This document shows positions 47,441 to 57,916 of a stretch of 64,000 bases of DNA, piece after piece; the stretch's first letter is position 1, and each line of letters starts with the position of its first letter. Below the pieces are notes generated by a model. It ran no database searches. It saw only the letters and a list, made by a program, of their open reading frames with translations, and had not been told where the DNA came from. The translations under genes and the position numbers were made by a program. Where the stretch lies: the NCBI GenBank assembly GCA_020796225.1, contig CM036756.1, positions 44,602,898 through 44,666,897 of the forward strand, written 5' to 3'. Origin of the DNA: Arion vulgaris (taxonomy: Eukaryota; Mollusca; Gastropoda; Stylommatophora; Arionidae).

Positions 47441-47640
47441 TTCCCTTTCTTGCTAACTCTTTACTTCAACATCTCAACATACCAAATTACAACTGAGTCG
47501 ATGCAGTATTCATGCATCAGTCAACAATCCCAGTCCATTTTAACTGTGAAACCATCACTTGACTAGGCCAGTGATTTATAAAAAATATTTCTTTTTACTT
47601 TAGTAAAGAAATGGTTTTATTTGACCCTGCAATGTTCCCA

Positions 47641-47950
47641 TTAACTCTTTCCACGCTTTAAGCCGCACACTGCGCCATGGCGGAAGTCCATTGCAAGCTA
47701 TTAACCGCACACTGCGACATAGAGTTGCTTCTCTTATAAGAAGTCTTTCTTATTTTACTTGTACTGTTTTACTTCTACTACTTTTCAACCTTGTTATTCT
47801 ATTGGGTTGTCCAGTTTTCTTCAATTTAGTATATAATAATATATATATGTTTATTTATTGACAAGTAGTTGGGATTTTTTTTTTTTTTTTAACCTCCTTT
47901 GAATTAACTGCTTCAACATTGAGGAAATAACTGCGCATGGAAAGAGTTAA
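47641..47950 (+). mobile_element. TTAA MITE family B, copy 1
   Basis: A 310-bp element with terminal inverted repeats TTAACTCTTTCCACGC and GCATGGAAAGAGTTAA. TTAA is present at both edges, as in piggyBac insertions. Inside the left end two CCGCACACTGCG blocks repeat. No transposase frame. Confidence 0.85.
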
Positions 47951-48076
47951 GCACAATTCGAAAATGCAGAAATATAAAATTGGACTTGGTTTCCCAGTAA
48001 TTTATGAAGTGTCTTTAAAGGTTATTTCAAAAGAAAAAATACTTTATTTATTTATATATATGTATATGTGTATATG

Positions 48077-48398
48077 TTAACTCTTTCCACGCTTTAAGCC
48101 GCACACTGCGCCACGGCGGAAGTCCGCTGCACGCTTTAAGCCGCACACTGCGCCATAGAGTTGCTTCCCTTGTAAGAAGTCTTTCTAGTTTTACTTTTAC
48201 TATTTTACTTCTACTACTTTTTAACCTTGTTATTCTATTGAGTTGTCCAGTTTTCTTCAATTTAGTATATAATAATCTATATATGTTTATTTATTGACGA
48301 GTAGTTGGGATCGTAATTTAAAAATAATTAATTTTTTTTTACTTCCTTGAATTAACTGCTTAAAAATTGAGGAAATAAATGGGCGTGGAAAGAGTTAA
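48077..48398 (+). mobile_element. TTAA MITE family B, copy 2
   Basis: A 322-bp copy of the element at 47,641 in the same orientation, only 126 bp downstream. Ends are TTAACTCTTTCCACGC and GGCGTGGAAAGAGTTAA, nearly perfect inverted repeats. A minus-strand frame inside it (48,048-48,260) is a shadow. Confidence 0.87.
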
Positions 48399-48717
48399 TG
48401 TATTTTATACACTTAATTTGAATGAGAGTTGTACTATTCATGATATTTCCAAGAACTTCGATCACACCAAACATAAAAAGGGTTTAAAAAACTCAAACTC
48501 TAGAGAAGTGGTTCTCAAAGGGGATCATATGGGACACAGTTAAACAAACATCTCTTCTTTGAGACATGCATTAATATATTGATATACATAAATACAATTG
48601 TACTTAGTTTCTAAGACTCCTATTTAACAAAATAAGGATGTCTAAATACAGATAAGTTTTAGAATCGATAGTGTCTAACTATAAGTTTTTTAAAAATTTG
48701 TCCTCGCTTTGTGCACA

Positions 48718-48955
48718 GAGTGGAGCATCTGGCTGAATGGATTAAAATGCAGGCTCCCATTCAGGAGACCCGGTTTCAATCCCTGGTAAGGCCAAGGAGT
48801 TTTTCCTGTCAGGGAGTATAAGGAAAAAATCCTAACCTGAACAGTTTCTCGAGGACTAGCCATGCAGCCATTAAATTCCACAGGTTCATGTCCCCACTGT
48901 CCTACATGTCCTACACCGCCTAAAAAGTGGTATAACAGTGACTAAAAACGTATGA
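48718..48955 (+). repeat. tRNA-derived SINE
   Basis: The A box TGGCTGAATGG (48,730-48,740) fits the consensus fully. The B box GGTTTCAATCC (48,772-48,782) has two mismatches. The 31-nt gap between the boxes is right for an RNA polymerase III promoter. The downstream body, GGAGTTTTTCCTGTCAGGGA and on, is not tRNA. No acceptor stem closes, so it is a SINE. Confidence 0.7.
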
Positions 48956-49234
48956 ATAATTATTGTTTTCTCAAACTCTAGAAACACACATATAGTGCAG
49001 GTCCCAAGAAATATGAAATCATTCTTACCTTTGAATCAAGTCAGTTTGAGATTATATCAATGTTTACTCACTAAATTTACTTTATGTGAACCATGTGGAG
49101 TTCAGAGTGACACAAGACCTGGAACACTTATTAAGTTCTCTATTAAGTTTCAGTTGAGTTGTACTAAATACATTTTTGTCAAAGTCTATATGTAGTGTGT
49201 TTGAAATTTGTCACTCCTGTTGTATTGTTTGCTT

Positions 49235-49345
49235 GATAAAGGCCATTTGGTCGAAACGTTGCTGTGTATTGTCATTGTTTATGTATTTCGTAAAACTACA
49301 GTACTTTGTTATTATGTGTTTTGTCATACTAAATACATTTGACAA
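49235..49345 (+). repeat. Dispersed repeat family T, copy 3
   Basis: Contains TGATAAAGGCCATTTGGTC, CGAAACGTTGC and GTAAAACTACAGTACTTTG. The second half matches the copies at 30,465 and 46,055. The first half has the GGCC-loop-GGTC-CGAAAC pattern discussed among the rejected observations. Confidence 0.5.
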
Positions 49346-49439
49346 ACGACAAATTAATTTTTCATCAAAGCTCTGTTCAGTCAAACAAAAGAAATATGAT
49401 TGCATTAAACACATGTTATGAAAAAGTTATAGCTCACCA

Positions 49440-49590
49440 TCTTCAAAATTAAATTGGGGACCCTCGCCGGTGCTATAAAGTTTGTGCTCTGTCGCTGTGA
49501 TCTTCCTGTGTAAGAAAGAGATCACAGCACACATGGTTACTCACCGAAGTGCAATGATGATGGTCCTATCAATCAATCAATATGAGATAG
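49440..49590 (+). repeat. Dispersed family E, 3'-end fragment
   Basis: CTGTGATCTTCCTGTGTAAG, AAGAGATCACAGCACACATG and ACCGAAGTGCAATGATGATG lead to a (TCAA)n tail. The same order ends the longer copies at 55,860-56,290 and 62,195-62,640. Confidence 0.7.
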
Positions 49591-49734
49591 TTCAGCGACG
49601 GTAATTGACATAGCTTTGTTTTTAATATAAAAGGGTCTGAAGCTGAAGGATTGAATTCATTGCACCAGGTTTTACCACATATCGACTCAGTCCCTCTCTG
49701 CAGAAATGGCACAGTCTCTGTAAAAAATACACTT

Positions 49735-49825
49735 GTGAATAGAATGACGTGGTTCGGATTCGAATCCACAACCTTTGGAATGCAAGGCAAGGGCTTAACC
49801 ATGAAGCCACAGATAACCCTTTATT
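49735..49825 (-). repeat. tRNA-derived SINE head (minus)
   Basis: On the minus strand, TGGCTTCATGGTTAAG (A-box region) is followed about 32 nt later by GGATTCGAATCC (B box). Cloverleaf pairing beyond the T arm is not evident, so a SINE is preferred over a tRNA gene. Confidence 0.6.
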
Positions 49826-49829
49826 ATCA

Positions 49830-50155
49830 TTTTGAATAACTTGATCTAATTACTACAATGTTTTGACTAGGATACGATAGTAGCAGAGGCAGAACATTCA
49901 TAGCTAATTAAGCTGAAAACCTTAGAGATCAAAAGCTTGTATATGCTATTGCTGCAGATGTGTGACTTTAAAACACTTTATAGGACAGAAGAATTAAGGC
50001 TGCTTGTTCAAAGCTGTCTTCACACATGTGTAGCTCATCAGTTTTTATTTTCTTTCCAACAGAACATAAAAGCTGTTGACCTTACCAAAGGGTCAAACAC
50101 AGGAGGCTTCCATCAGGAAACACTGCCACATTTAACCATTCACTCTCCAATTGTA
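49830..50155. other. Intergenic stretch, nothing recognised
   Basis: Short open segments only. No motif or repeat relation seen. Confidence 0.45.
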
Positions 50156-50159
50156 ACTT

Positions 50160-50600
50160 GAACTTTATAATAATATTAATAATAATTCCTGTCATACTGC
50201 TATATGTTACATCGGACATTCAAGTAATTTCTCCATACCACGCTATCCTGGACAACTCAATCTCCTCCATGGAATTGAAACTGATATTTCTTGCCACTCA
50301 CAGCAAAGTTCATTTCAGGATCTCCGTAGATCATCCTCAGTATATATATATGGAACTGCAGTAAAACTATTAGATCATCCTCTTTTTCTTGAACCCTTTG
50401 CATCCCCCTTCAATGCCTGCTTTGATATTCGTTGATCTTTTCTTCTCAAAGTGTCTCCAAAAATCCTCCATCTTATAACAGTTATTACTAATGGATATAA
50501 CCAGACATTTTTCTGATTTCATCACTTCTGAATTTGTTCCATTTTATGTTCATTATTTTTCATTAAATTGTACTTTACTTTAGTGATAATAATTATTTGA
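50160..50600 (-). pseudogene. LINE C-terminal fragment, family Y, copy 1
   Basis: The minus strand begins with decayed sequence and reaches a segment matching LSSMEEIE- and QALC-type residues, then a tail of ATT repeats (plus-strand AATAATATTAATAATAATT). The same ending lies at 60,360-60,870 and at 63,835-64,000, where LKRTLLRE and SMEEIE are clear. This is a 5'-truncated 3' end of an animal LINE with a TLKRTLL-type tail. Frames are broken and no palm motif is present. Bases 50,345-50,375 carry a small piece of family T. Confidence 0.6.
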
Positions 50601-52980
50601 TTTATTTTAGTGCTATTTTTAATGTTTTTTATCTTGGAATTAAAGGATTCTTTTTGTTGGGAATGTGTCTTACAATCAACAGTGTCTTAGAATTGAAGTA
50701 GTAAAGTATGTGTATATATATATATGTTCACACTTTTATCAACAGCACAAAGTGCCAGTTATGATGATTAATTAATTGTGTTTGCACATCATAAACTGAT
50801 GCCACAGATATTATATTGTTCTTATAAAAGAACACAGTTTGATTTTGATAGATATCAATTTGGCATCCGTAATATAAAACCATCCAACCTTGAATTAGCG
50901 ATACATTGTTATTGAACCAAACAGGCTCTTACTCCTAGAACGACATAAAACATAAACAAATTCTTTAATGAGTGACTTCCAACATGGTCATTCTACTCCT
51001 CTGCCTATGATGACTGAGTAACATGTGACAGATGGAGAATGGTAGGATACCTAAGAGTATCTGAGAGCAGGCTTTCAGAAAAAAAAGCTGGAGTATCTCT
51101 TCATTTGCTACAGGGACATTGTAGGTACTAATTAATGGTTCTGATGTAGAAAACATACTGTGTCGTGAAGCTAAAATGTTTTTATATCTTCTATTTCTGC
51201 CATTCTGTCTCATCTCCAATTGATGTTATAAATTGTTACAGTTCTTTTAATTTTCTTTTCCCATGATTAAAATTCTATGGATGGTTTTATTCTGATGTTG
51301 TTAACGAGTTTTCTCTGTGTATTGACCTCTTTTAGGTAAATAAACAAGTATCTTTTCAACAGCTCATGAGATTCATAACATTTCCTCTGTTGCTATTTGT
51401 TTGCCTTCACTCTTATTAACTAAGTTAACCACTCTTTGTAAACATGCGGTTTGAGCTGAGAAGGTGAGTCATTGCGACTCCGTAGACCCTATGACAGGCC
51501 CATCCAAATTTTGGCCAAAAGTGATACTTGGGCTTGTCTGACCTGACAGTCTCAAACTTCTGTCACACACTCTTTATTGATCACTTCCAAACTGTAACTG
51601 AAGCGGATTACTTATCAGTCGCTCAATGCAGCTTGTATGTAATCTGAGTCGAAGAACATGTCCAGGTATTTTCTGATGAGATAAGGTAGTTCTGGATAAG
51701 GAGCATTTTCAACTGTTTTATTTCTTCTGTAAAACCATGCTCTAGGCTTTTATTGTTTTCACTCTTTCTTTATTGGTCATCCATGGCCTGGTTCTATATG
51801 TTGAGACTGGTTCTATGTTACACTGAATATATATATCTATATATATATAATTTTTAATAAACAGGGCAGACAGTACTACTACCTAAAAAGGGTTCAACAA
51901 TGGTAAATCTGTACTAGAGACAAACAAAACTTGGGAACCACTTCTCAAATCATCCCATACATAATGGCTGAAACCGTAATCTGAATGATATATATCATGC
52001 CCATCATCACCACTACTATTATAGCATCAATATCTAGCTAAAGACATTACTTTCTAGTTAATCCAAATTGAAACCAAAATGCTGTTTGTAAAAAATATAA
52101 ATTTAATCACTAAAAGAACATTGTTTTAAAAAAGAATGAAATAAATTTGATGTCATGGACTGCTCATAAGGAAATAAAACACAAGATATGTACAGCATGA
52201 TTGTATGAAGTTAGAACACACATTAACAGGCCCTGGCAACACTGTATGATTGTATGCAGGTAGACCATAAATTAACAGTGCCTGGCAACACTGTACACAT
52301 TACATCTATAAATAATTTACAGATAAGAACCTCAATGTAGAACTCCAGAAAATGATTCAAATTAGAGATCTGATGAAAATTGCAGTCCTATGCTCAATTG
52401 TGAACAAGGACAAAAAAACAGCTTCAATGACAAAAAAGTCATGCCAGCATGAAAGCATACGCACATAAAATTATATTATCATCCAACTCATGAGAATCAT
52501 ATAAGAAATAAGATAATTTTCATCATGACAAAAGTACATAATATTCTGATGTCATATATATGTGTGTACAAATGTGTATGTTTTCAAGGGTAATAATAAT
52601 GATGAAAACTTGGATTGCTAAATCAGAGCTTGTCTATATACAGTTTGATGATAATACATGTGTTTATGAGAGTCATATAACGAAGTAGATATGCAAGACT
52701 TTCATCAGACAATATTACACAAATTTGACAGACAAATGAGACATTATATATGTAAGACTTTCATGAAGAACTACAAGCACCTTTCACAGACAAGAAATTA
52801 TACATGCAAAGCTTTATAATATCAATAATAACTACTAAAAGATCATTGCTAATACTTAGCCCCCAAGCTTAACTACAAAACAAAAATGATAAATTACCTA
52901 CACATTGCAACATCTAGAGACTATGACCAACATAATGTAATATCTGTCTATAAACAATAAGAAACATATTGTAATTACTT
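50601..52980. other. AT-rich intergenic region
   Basis: No gene found. Items seen: (TA)n tracts near 50,713 and 51,827, and a direct duplication of about 55 bp at 52,205-52,295 (two copies of CCTGGCAACACTGTA). The rest is AT-rich, with only short open frames. An 84-residue minus-strand frame at 50,965-51,219 has no motif. Confidence 0.5.
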
Positions 52981-52984
52981 AGAA

Positions 52985-53324
52985 AAGAAAGTTATTATAA
53001 CATCTATCTATATAGTATGACCCATATATTATAACATCTGTCTATATAGTATGACCCATATATTATAACATCTGTCTATATAGTATGACCCATATATTAT
53101 AACATCTGTCTATATAGTATGACCCATATATTATAACATCTGTCTATATAGTATGACCCATATATTATAACATCTGTCTATATAGTATGACCCATATATT
53201 ATAACATCTATCTATATAGTATGACCCATATATTATAACATCTGTCTATATAGTATGACCCATATATTATAACATCTATCTATATAGTATGACCCATATA
53301 TTATAACATCTGTCTATATAGTAT
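52985..53324. repeat. 34-bp tandem array, left part
   Basis: About ten units of 34 bp. Unit pieces are TATAGTATGACCCATATATT and ATAACATCTGTCTA. The only common variant is CTGTC or CTATC. It is far more uniform than the 36-bp satellite. It is interrupted by a LINE fragment and resumes at 53,957. Confidence 0.97.
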
Positions 53325-53956
53325 ATATACTGGAGAAAGTTGAACATTTTACATATTTGGGTAGTAAAGTGTCAAACAACGGAGACACGATGAAAGAAAT
53401 AAACTCTCGTATTGCTATAGCAGCTAGTGCCTTCACTAAATTAACGAATATCTGGCAATCTCAAGACTTTAGTATATGCACAAAAGTTAAATTATTTAGG
53501 TCATGTGTGATTCCTGTACTGACCTACGGTTGTGAAAGTTGGAAATCAACAAAGAAAATTGATAAGAAACTGGACAGCTTTGAGAATAAATGTCTACGAA
53601 AATTATTAAAAGTCAAATGGAGTGATTTCGTTTCTAACAACACAGTGAGAGATAGAACACACCAACAACCCATATCAAATATTATAAGGAAACGACGGTG
53701 GAAATATTTAGGTCATGTGCTTAGATCAGACGAAAAGAGACTAAATCGACAAGTCCTTATGTGGTCACCAGTTGGGAAAGAAAACGTGGAAGACCAAAGA
53801 CCACTCTTCGAAGAACCATCCAACAAGAAAGTAAACTATTGGGATGTAAAACCATACAAGATCTGCAACTGCTAGCAAAGAACCGTATCACATGGAGATC
53901 TAAAATCTCTGCCCTATGTGCCGCCTTGGCACGAAAGGAACAAACTAACTAACTAA
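53325..53956 (+). mobile_element. LINE 3'-end insertion inside the 34-bp array
   Basis: The 632-bp insert is flanked by CTATATAGTAT at 53,314-53,324 and 53,957-53,967. The unit itself contains that sequence, and its duplication at the break is what a target-site duplication of up to 11 bp gives. The insert ends in an (ACTA)n tail, so it is a retroposed 3' end. Confidence 0.88.
53335..53952 (+). pseudogene. RTE-like reverse transcriptase C-terminal region
   Basis: The first frame (172 residues from 53,357) carries a GSKVSNNG segment, EINSRIAIAASAFTKL, LFRSCVIPVLTYGCESW and the RRWKYLGHVLRSD motif. This is the thumb and C-terminal region of RTE-like LINE proteins, beginning just after the F-x-YLG motif E. 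A single frameshift near 53,775 moves the end into a second frame, KRGRPKTTLRRTI to the stop at 53,950. The palm and endonuclease are absent through 5' truncation. Except for the one shift the sequence reads well, so the insertion may be relatively young. The clade is inferred from the tail. Confidence 0.8.
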
Positions 53957-54060
53957 CTATATAGTATGACCCATATATTATAACATCTGTTTATATAGTA
54001 TGACCCACATATTATAAGAACCATCTATAAATTATGAATGACCTACATATATTAATATTT
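53957..54060. repeat. 34-bp tandem array, right part
   Basis: Two clear units, TATAGTATGACCCATATATT and TATAGTATGACCCACATATT, then decayed remnants with ATCTATAAA to about 54,070. It continues the array broken by the LINE insertion. Confidence 0.9.
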
Positions 54061-54069
54061 ATCTATAAA

Positions 54070-54679
54070 CTATTCAGAGTGAAGTATGTGAGATTGAAAC
54101 TGGGAACTTCCAGACATGAACACTTTGTTAGAGGATGAGAAATTCGATTAATCAGCACAGAATAGGTTTGGTTAGCCGATATACGCTGGTAGAGATATTG
54201 GAGCACCTAAAGATCTGTCCAGAGTGCATATCCCTGCAGCTGTGTCTGTGTCCTACTTTATCCATCTTTCTACACCATAGCTGACGCACAAGTGTCTTTG
54301 GAAGATAAGGGTTTTAAAGTACACTAAATTCTTGCTTATCATTTGTTTTATGTCCTCTTGTAGTTTAACAAATCACCATCACGGCACATAAAACTAATTA
54401 GGCAGCTATTAAGTACTTTGATCTCTTCCTCTGGATGTCTCTTAATGTGTGGCAACTAATGACACCAGTTCTGTGTTGGTTTACTATTCTTTCTTGACTT
54501 CCAACAAAATATTCTTCTTATCTGTTACAGGCCGTTTGATCTGATATTTTCTGCAGTCTGGTTAAGGTTGTAGATTCACCCTCATTCCTTCAATCATTGT
54601 CCTGCCACGTTCAGAATAACCACCTTGTCCATGGTTTGTCCGCTTCTACAGTAACCATAACCGCAAGCCTATAGCCTTC
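54070..54679. other. Intergenic stretch, nothing recognised
   Basis: No open frame, terminal repeat or tandem array that I can support. Confidence 0.45.
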
Positions 54680-54800
54680 TTCTATTTTCCTCTTTTGTCA
54701 TCACACTGTTACCGAATTATTGCCCAATGTGGTGGTTTTCTATTTTTGTCTTGCACTGTTCTAGTGGCTTGGGTGATAGTTATTTTTGCTTTTTAACAGG
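54680..54800 (-). pseudogene. LINE 3'-end fragment (family X, copy 3)
   Basis: TCATCACACTGTTACCGAAT, then TGGTGGTTTTCTATTTTTG and CTAGTGGCTTGGGTGATAG repeat the non-coding tail seen at 39,950-40,030 in the same orientation. Only the tail end is present, and the coding tail beyond 54,800 is not recognisable. It adds a third copy to the family. Confidence 0.65.
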
Positions 54801-55006
54801 AGTCTAACCATTTATCGCCCATTTATTACCCTACAAATCTACCTGTTCTGGTACAAAACAACACTAGTTCTTGTCAGCTGTGACCTCCTCAGAGACTACA
54901 ACCATAATCTTTGAGCATAATTCATCTCAATCTTCCTGAGCATACCATACTCATTGAGTCAATGAGAAAGCATGCACTTATAAAAGTCTGACTCCAGCCA
55001 GACCAT

Positions 55007-55297
55007 TCAAACCCTTTCATGCATGAATTTGTGGGATAAATATCATTTGTCCGCCACCATGACTACACAGTAGAAGTACAAGCTAATTTATGACTCTGGC
55101 AATAGACACACCGTCCACAGCTAGTCCCTAGCAATTGACACACCATCCACCGCTAGTCCCTAGCAATTGACACACCATCCACCGCTAGTCCCTAGCAGTA
55201 CACTGAATGCGTCAGAGGTCACGAAAGACGCATGTGTAGCCATGAAACGAAACAATAATAGTTGTCCACTACAGTAGACACTGAGTGAAAGGGTTAA
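55007..55297 (+). mobile_element. TTAA-type MITE family C, copy 1
   Basis: The ends are inverted: AACCCTTTCA on the left and TGAAAGGGTTAA on the right. The right edge has TTAA and the left edge has a decayed TCAA. The interior GACTACACAGTAGAAGTACA and CCACTACAGTAGACACT blocks recur in copy 2 at 61,039. A 32-bp triplication lies inside. Confidence 0.65.
55100..55195 (+). repeat. 32-bp triplication inside MITE C1
   Basis: Three contiguous units start at 55,100, 55,132 and 55,164. Units two and three are identical, and unit one differs at a few positions. Unit pieces are CAATTGACACACCATCC and ACCGCTAGTCCCTAG. Copy 2 of the MITE has only one unit. Confidence 0.95.
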
Positions 55298-55855
55298 TTA
55301 CTGCTATAAACTCCATAGTCATCAGAATACTTGTAGCCAAATGCAAAACCACTACTGTCCTCCTTCACAATACTCCCTCTAACAACCTATGTTTTCTGAA
55401 TTTAAGAAAATTAATTGAGAAAAAAATAACAAAACAGCATCTATGTATATAAAAAGTATACACAACCATCAACATGGATACTCTTCACCTCCTGCTTTAA
55501 ACAAAAAAGTACACACAACCAGTGTCTGCCGTTCAGTAAGGCCAGTAATACTAATCAACAACTTGCTGAGATACACAGATGTTGATGGTAATCAAATATA
55601 TTATAGATTATAAACAATTTTCAAATACAAAAATGTTTAGATAAACATATGGATAGAGTCACAACATATGAACACACAATTTCTGTGATTTAGGAAATAT
55701 CTCCACATGATAAGCATTAGACATGGAGATGTTTTTCTAACTGTGTATGTCATCAGCTGACTTTGAACTGGATATAAAACATATAGAAGTAAGCTAGCAA
55801 TGAATTTTGAACAAAACATTAGGTACAATTTCAATTTTATTTACATGCTAGTCTA
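55298..55855. other. Intergenic stretch, nothing recognised
   Basis: AT-rich with short frames only. A 65-residue minus-strand frame at 55,637-55,834 has no motif. Confidence 0.45.
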
Positions 55856-55859
55856 GTAT

Positions 55860-56290
55860 CGACAAGGAAAGATGGAGGTGTGATGTCTCTGAGATGTGGA
55901 GGTATGGTGCTCATCTCCAACTGCAAAAATATTGCTTGGTTCATTTTTTGCATGAAGCATCAAGCTATGTTCCAGTGATCTCTAATTTCAATATAGGTGA
56001 GATTAAGTTTCTAGTTTCTTTTCAGAGACACAGGGTAAAACATTGATTTAGTGTTCAAGCAGAGCATGCACAAGAACGTTTGGCAGCTGAAAATCAATAA
56101 GAGTAGACAGAGAAGTTTGTTATGACTACAAATCTTAAGCATCCTCAAAAAATGATATCATTTATCCTTGCCAGTACTGCAGGGTTCATTCTCTGCTGCT
56201 GAGATCTTTCTAAGTAATAAAGAGATCAAAGCATATATGAATTATTCACTCAGAATGTGAACAAATTCTCACAGTGCATGTTGTAAAATG
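55860..56290 (+). repeat. Dispersed family E, copy 1
   Basis: The order is GAGGTATGGTGCTCATCTCC, GTGATCTCTAATTTCAATAT, GGTGAGATTAAGTTTCTAG, CTGCTGAGATCTTTCTAAGT and AGAGATCAAAGCATATATGA. The same order appears at 62,195-62,640 with TATGGTGCTTGCGCATTGC, TAAGTGAGATAGAGTTCCTA and CCGCTGAGATCTTTCTGTGT. Its nature is unknown, with no tRNA-like head seen. Confidence 0.65.
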
Positions 56291-57060
56291 TAGTACATAA
56301 AGCTAGCAGCCATGCAAAATATTACTAAGAATGGTCTGTACGTGAGGCTGGCAAATGTATCATGAAAAATGTGACTAAGAATGGTCTGTATGTGAGGCTG
56401 GCAACAGTATCATGAAAAATGTGACTAAGAATGGTCTAGACATGAGTTTGGCAACCTTACATGAGGCTGGCAACCGTACATGTAAAATGTGACTAAGAAT
56501 GGTTTATATATGAGGCTCGCAACTTTATCATGCAAAATGTGACTAAGAAGGGTTTATATATGAGGCTCGCAACCTTATCATGCAAAATGTGACTAAGAAT
56601 GGTTTATACAGGGTGTTCAAGATTAAAGCAGCCCCATTGACAAATCGAAAGTTGCCAGATAATCTATCGCGTTATGTTTATGTACTATTTAAACCGGTTC
56701 TGACTAGCTCGTTTACGTCACATTTGTTCATCGCCCCTTCCGCACTACAATTACATACCGTCACATAACCTTGACCTATACTACGTCATAACTGAACCTT
56801 CTCATTTTCATACATATATGCCAGATTGACTCCATTCACAGGCTGCTATTATCTTGAACACCCTGTATATGAGGCTCACAACCTTATCATGCAAAATGTG
56901 ACTAAGAATGGCTTTTATATATAGGAGGCTCGCAACCTTATCATGCAAAATGTGACTAAGAATGGTTTATATATGAGGCTCGCAACCTTATCATGCAAAA
57001 TGTGACTAAGAATGGTTTATATATGAGGCTTGCAACCTCTCAACCGTATCATGACAAAGA
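56290..57060. repeat. 50-bp tandem array, about 10 units, split by a MITE
   Basis: Unit pieces are CTAAGAATGGTTTATATATG, AGGCTCGCAACCTTATCATG and CAAAATGTGA. The units on the left are more diverged (GGTCTGTACGTGAGGCTGGC) than those on the right. The array is interrupted at 56,609-56,865 by a MITE. Confidence 0.93.
56609..56865. mobile_element. Tc1/mariner-like MITE in the 50-bp array, 257 bp
   Basis: Ends CAGGGTGTTCAAGAT and ATCTTGAACACCCTG are perfect 15-bp inverted repeats. TA lies directly outside each end, the target duplication of Tc1/mariner elements. Removing the element rejoins a tandem unit. A 62-residue frame running through the left end (56,580-56,768) has no transposase features. 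Confidence 0.92.
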
Positions 57061-57069
57061 TGACAGTCT

Positions 57070-57466
57070 AGAATATGGGGCTAGCAGTCTTATAACATAA
57101 TATAAATTACTACAGATAAACTGCAATGATATATAAATGCACTGGCAATCTTCTTACAGCAATATAAATGTAAAATTTTTCACATTTTCCGATTAGAGGG
57201 ATGAAAAAGAATCAGATGGTAAATACCTTGAACCAAATAATATATCTCTGTATATATGGCTATCATAACATATAATTAGTGGTGTTCTTTTTTTTGGTGA
57301 GATAACAGTTTTCTGATTTGGTAATGTGACTATATAATGATCTTATCTTGAATAGCAAGTAGAAAAGCACTGATTATCTATTACAAACAAATGGCTCAGA
57401 ATAAAGCCTCAAGGTAAATGGGACACTTTAAAAACAACTAGAAAGTTTGTATATTTTATACACACT
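57070..57466. other. Intergenic stretch, nothing recognised
   Basis: AT-rich and without a supported feature. Confidence 0.45.
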
Positions 57467-57478
57467 ATATTTTATCTG

Positions 57479-57529
57479 CCCCCCCATGAGGCCATTACCT
57501 TGTAGTGGTGAGGGGGCTTGCGTGCCTCA
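57479..57529 (+). ncRNA. Nested pseudoknot at the retroposon 5' end (HDV-ribozyme-like topology)
   Basis: Helix 1 pairs CCCCC (57,481-57,485) with GGGGG (57,512-57,516). Helix 2 pairs TGAGG (57,487-57,491) with CCTCA (57,525-57,529). Helix 3 is the hairpin CCATTAC, loop CTT, GTAGTGG (57,492-57,508). The strand order is that of hepatitis-delta-like ribozymes found at the 5' ends of some LINEs. The region expected to hold P4 and the catalytic cytidine is only eight bases, so self-cleavage is unproven. The copy at 41,207 keeps all three helices with compensatory changes. Confidence 0.45.
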
Positions 57530-57916
57530 ATGATCCAGAAAGCTATGCCGGCAGGAACGTTCTGTTCCTGGAAGGGTTACCCATGCCGGACAGGTCCAAG
57601 GTGAGAGGTCAGACTAAATGTGGCCTCCTGGTCCTCCAGGTTGGGGTTGGGCGCAGTGCTAACAACTCTGCCCCATAAAAAAGAAAAATGTTACAGAAAC
57701 TTCAAAAGGAAAAAATGCTCTCGATGTCCAGCGGTCTTGAGACAGAGTACCACTGTCAGCATGAACAGTATGGGTGAAAGCCGCAAGGAAGCCCACGCTG
57801 GGAATTGAACTGGGCACCGCATCTCTGACGTGGGGCTCTGCGCTGAAGGTTGCAAGGGACAGGAGAGCATGGAAAGTCCTTTCTGAAGCCCCATGTGTCA
57901 CTAGGCATGACGGGAT

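Noticed and set aside
49225..49275. Hammerhead ribozyme, from the TGATAAAGGCC and GGTCGAAAC pattern
   Set aside because: A stem II-like hairpin and GAAAC are present, but the CTGATGA core is altered and neither stem I nor stem III pairs well around a GTC.
49735..49825. Functional tRNA gene on the minus strand
   Set aside because: Both promoter boxes are visible, but the acceptor and anticodon arms do not fold. A SINE head explains it better.
48497..51950. A 3.4-kb hAT element between AGTGGTTCTCAAAG at 48,507 and GGGAACCACTTCTC at 51,932
   Set aside because: The ends look hAT-like, but no 8-bp duplication matches, and unrelated SINEs and LINE tails lie between without any transposase trace.
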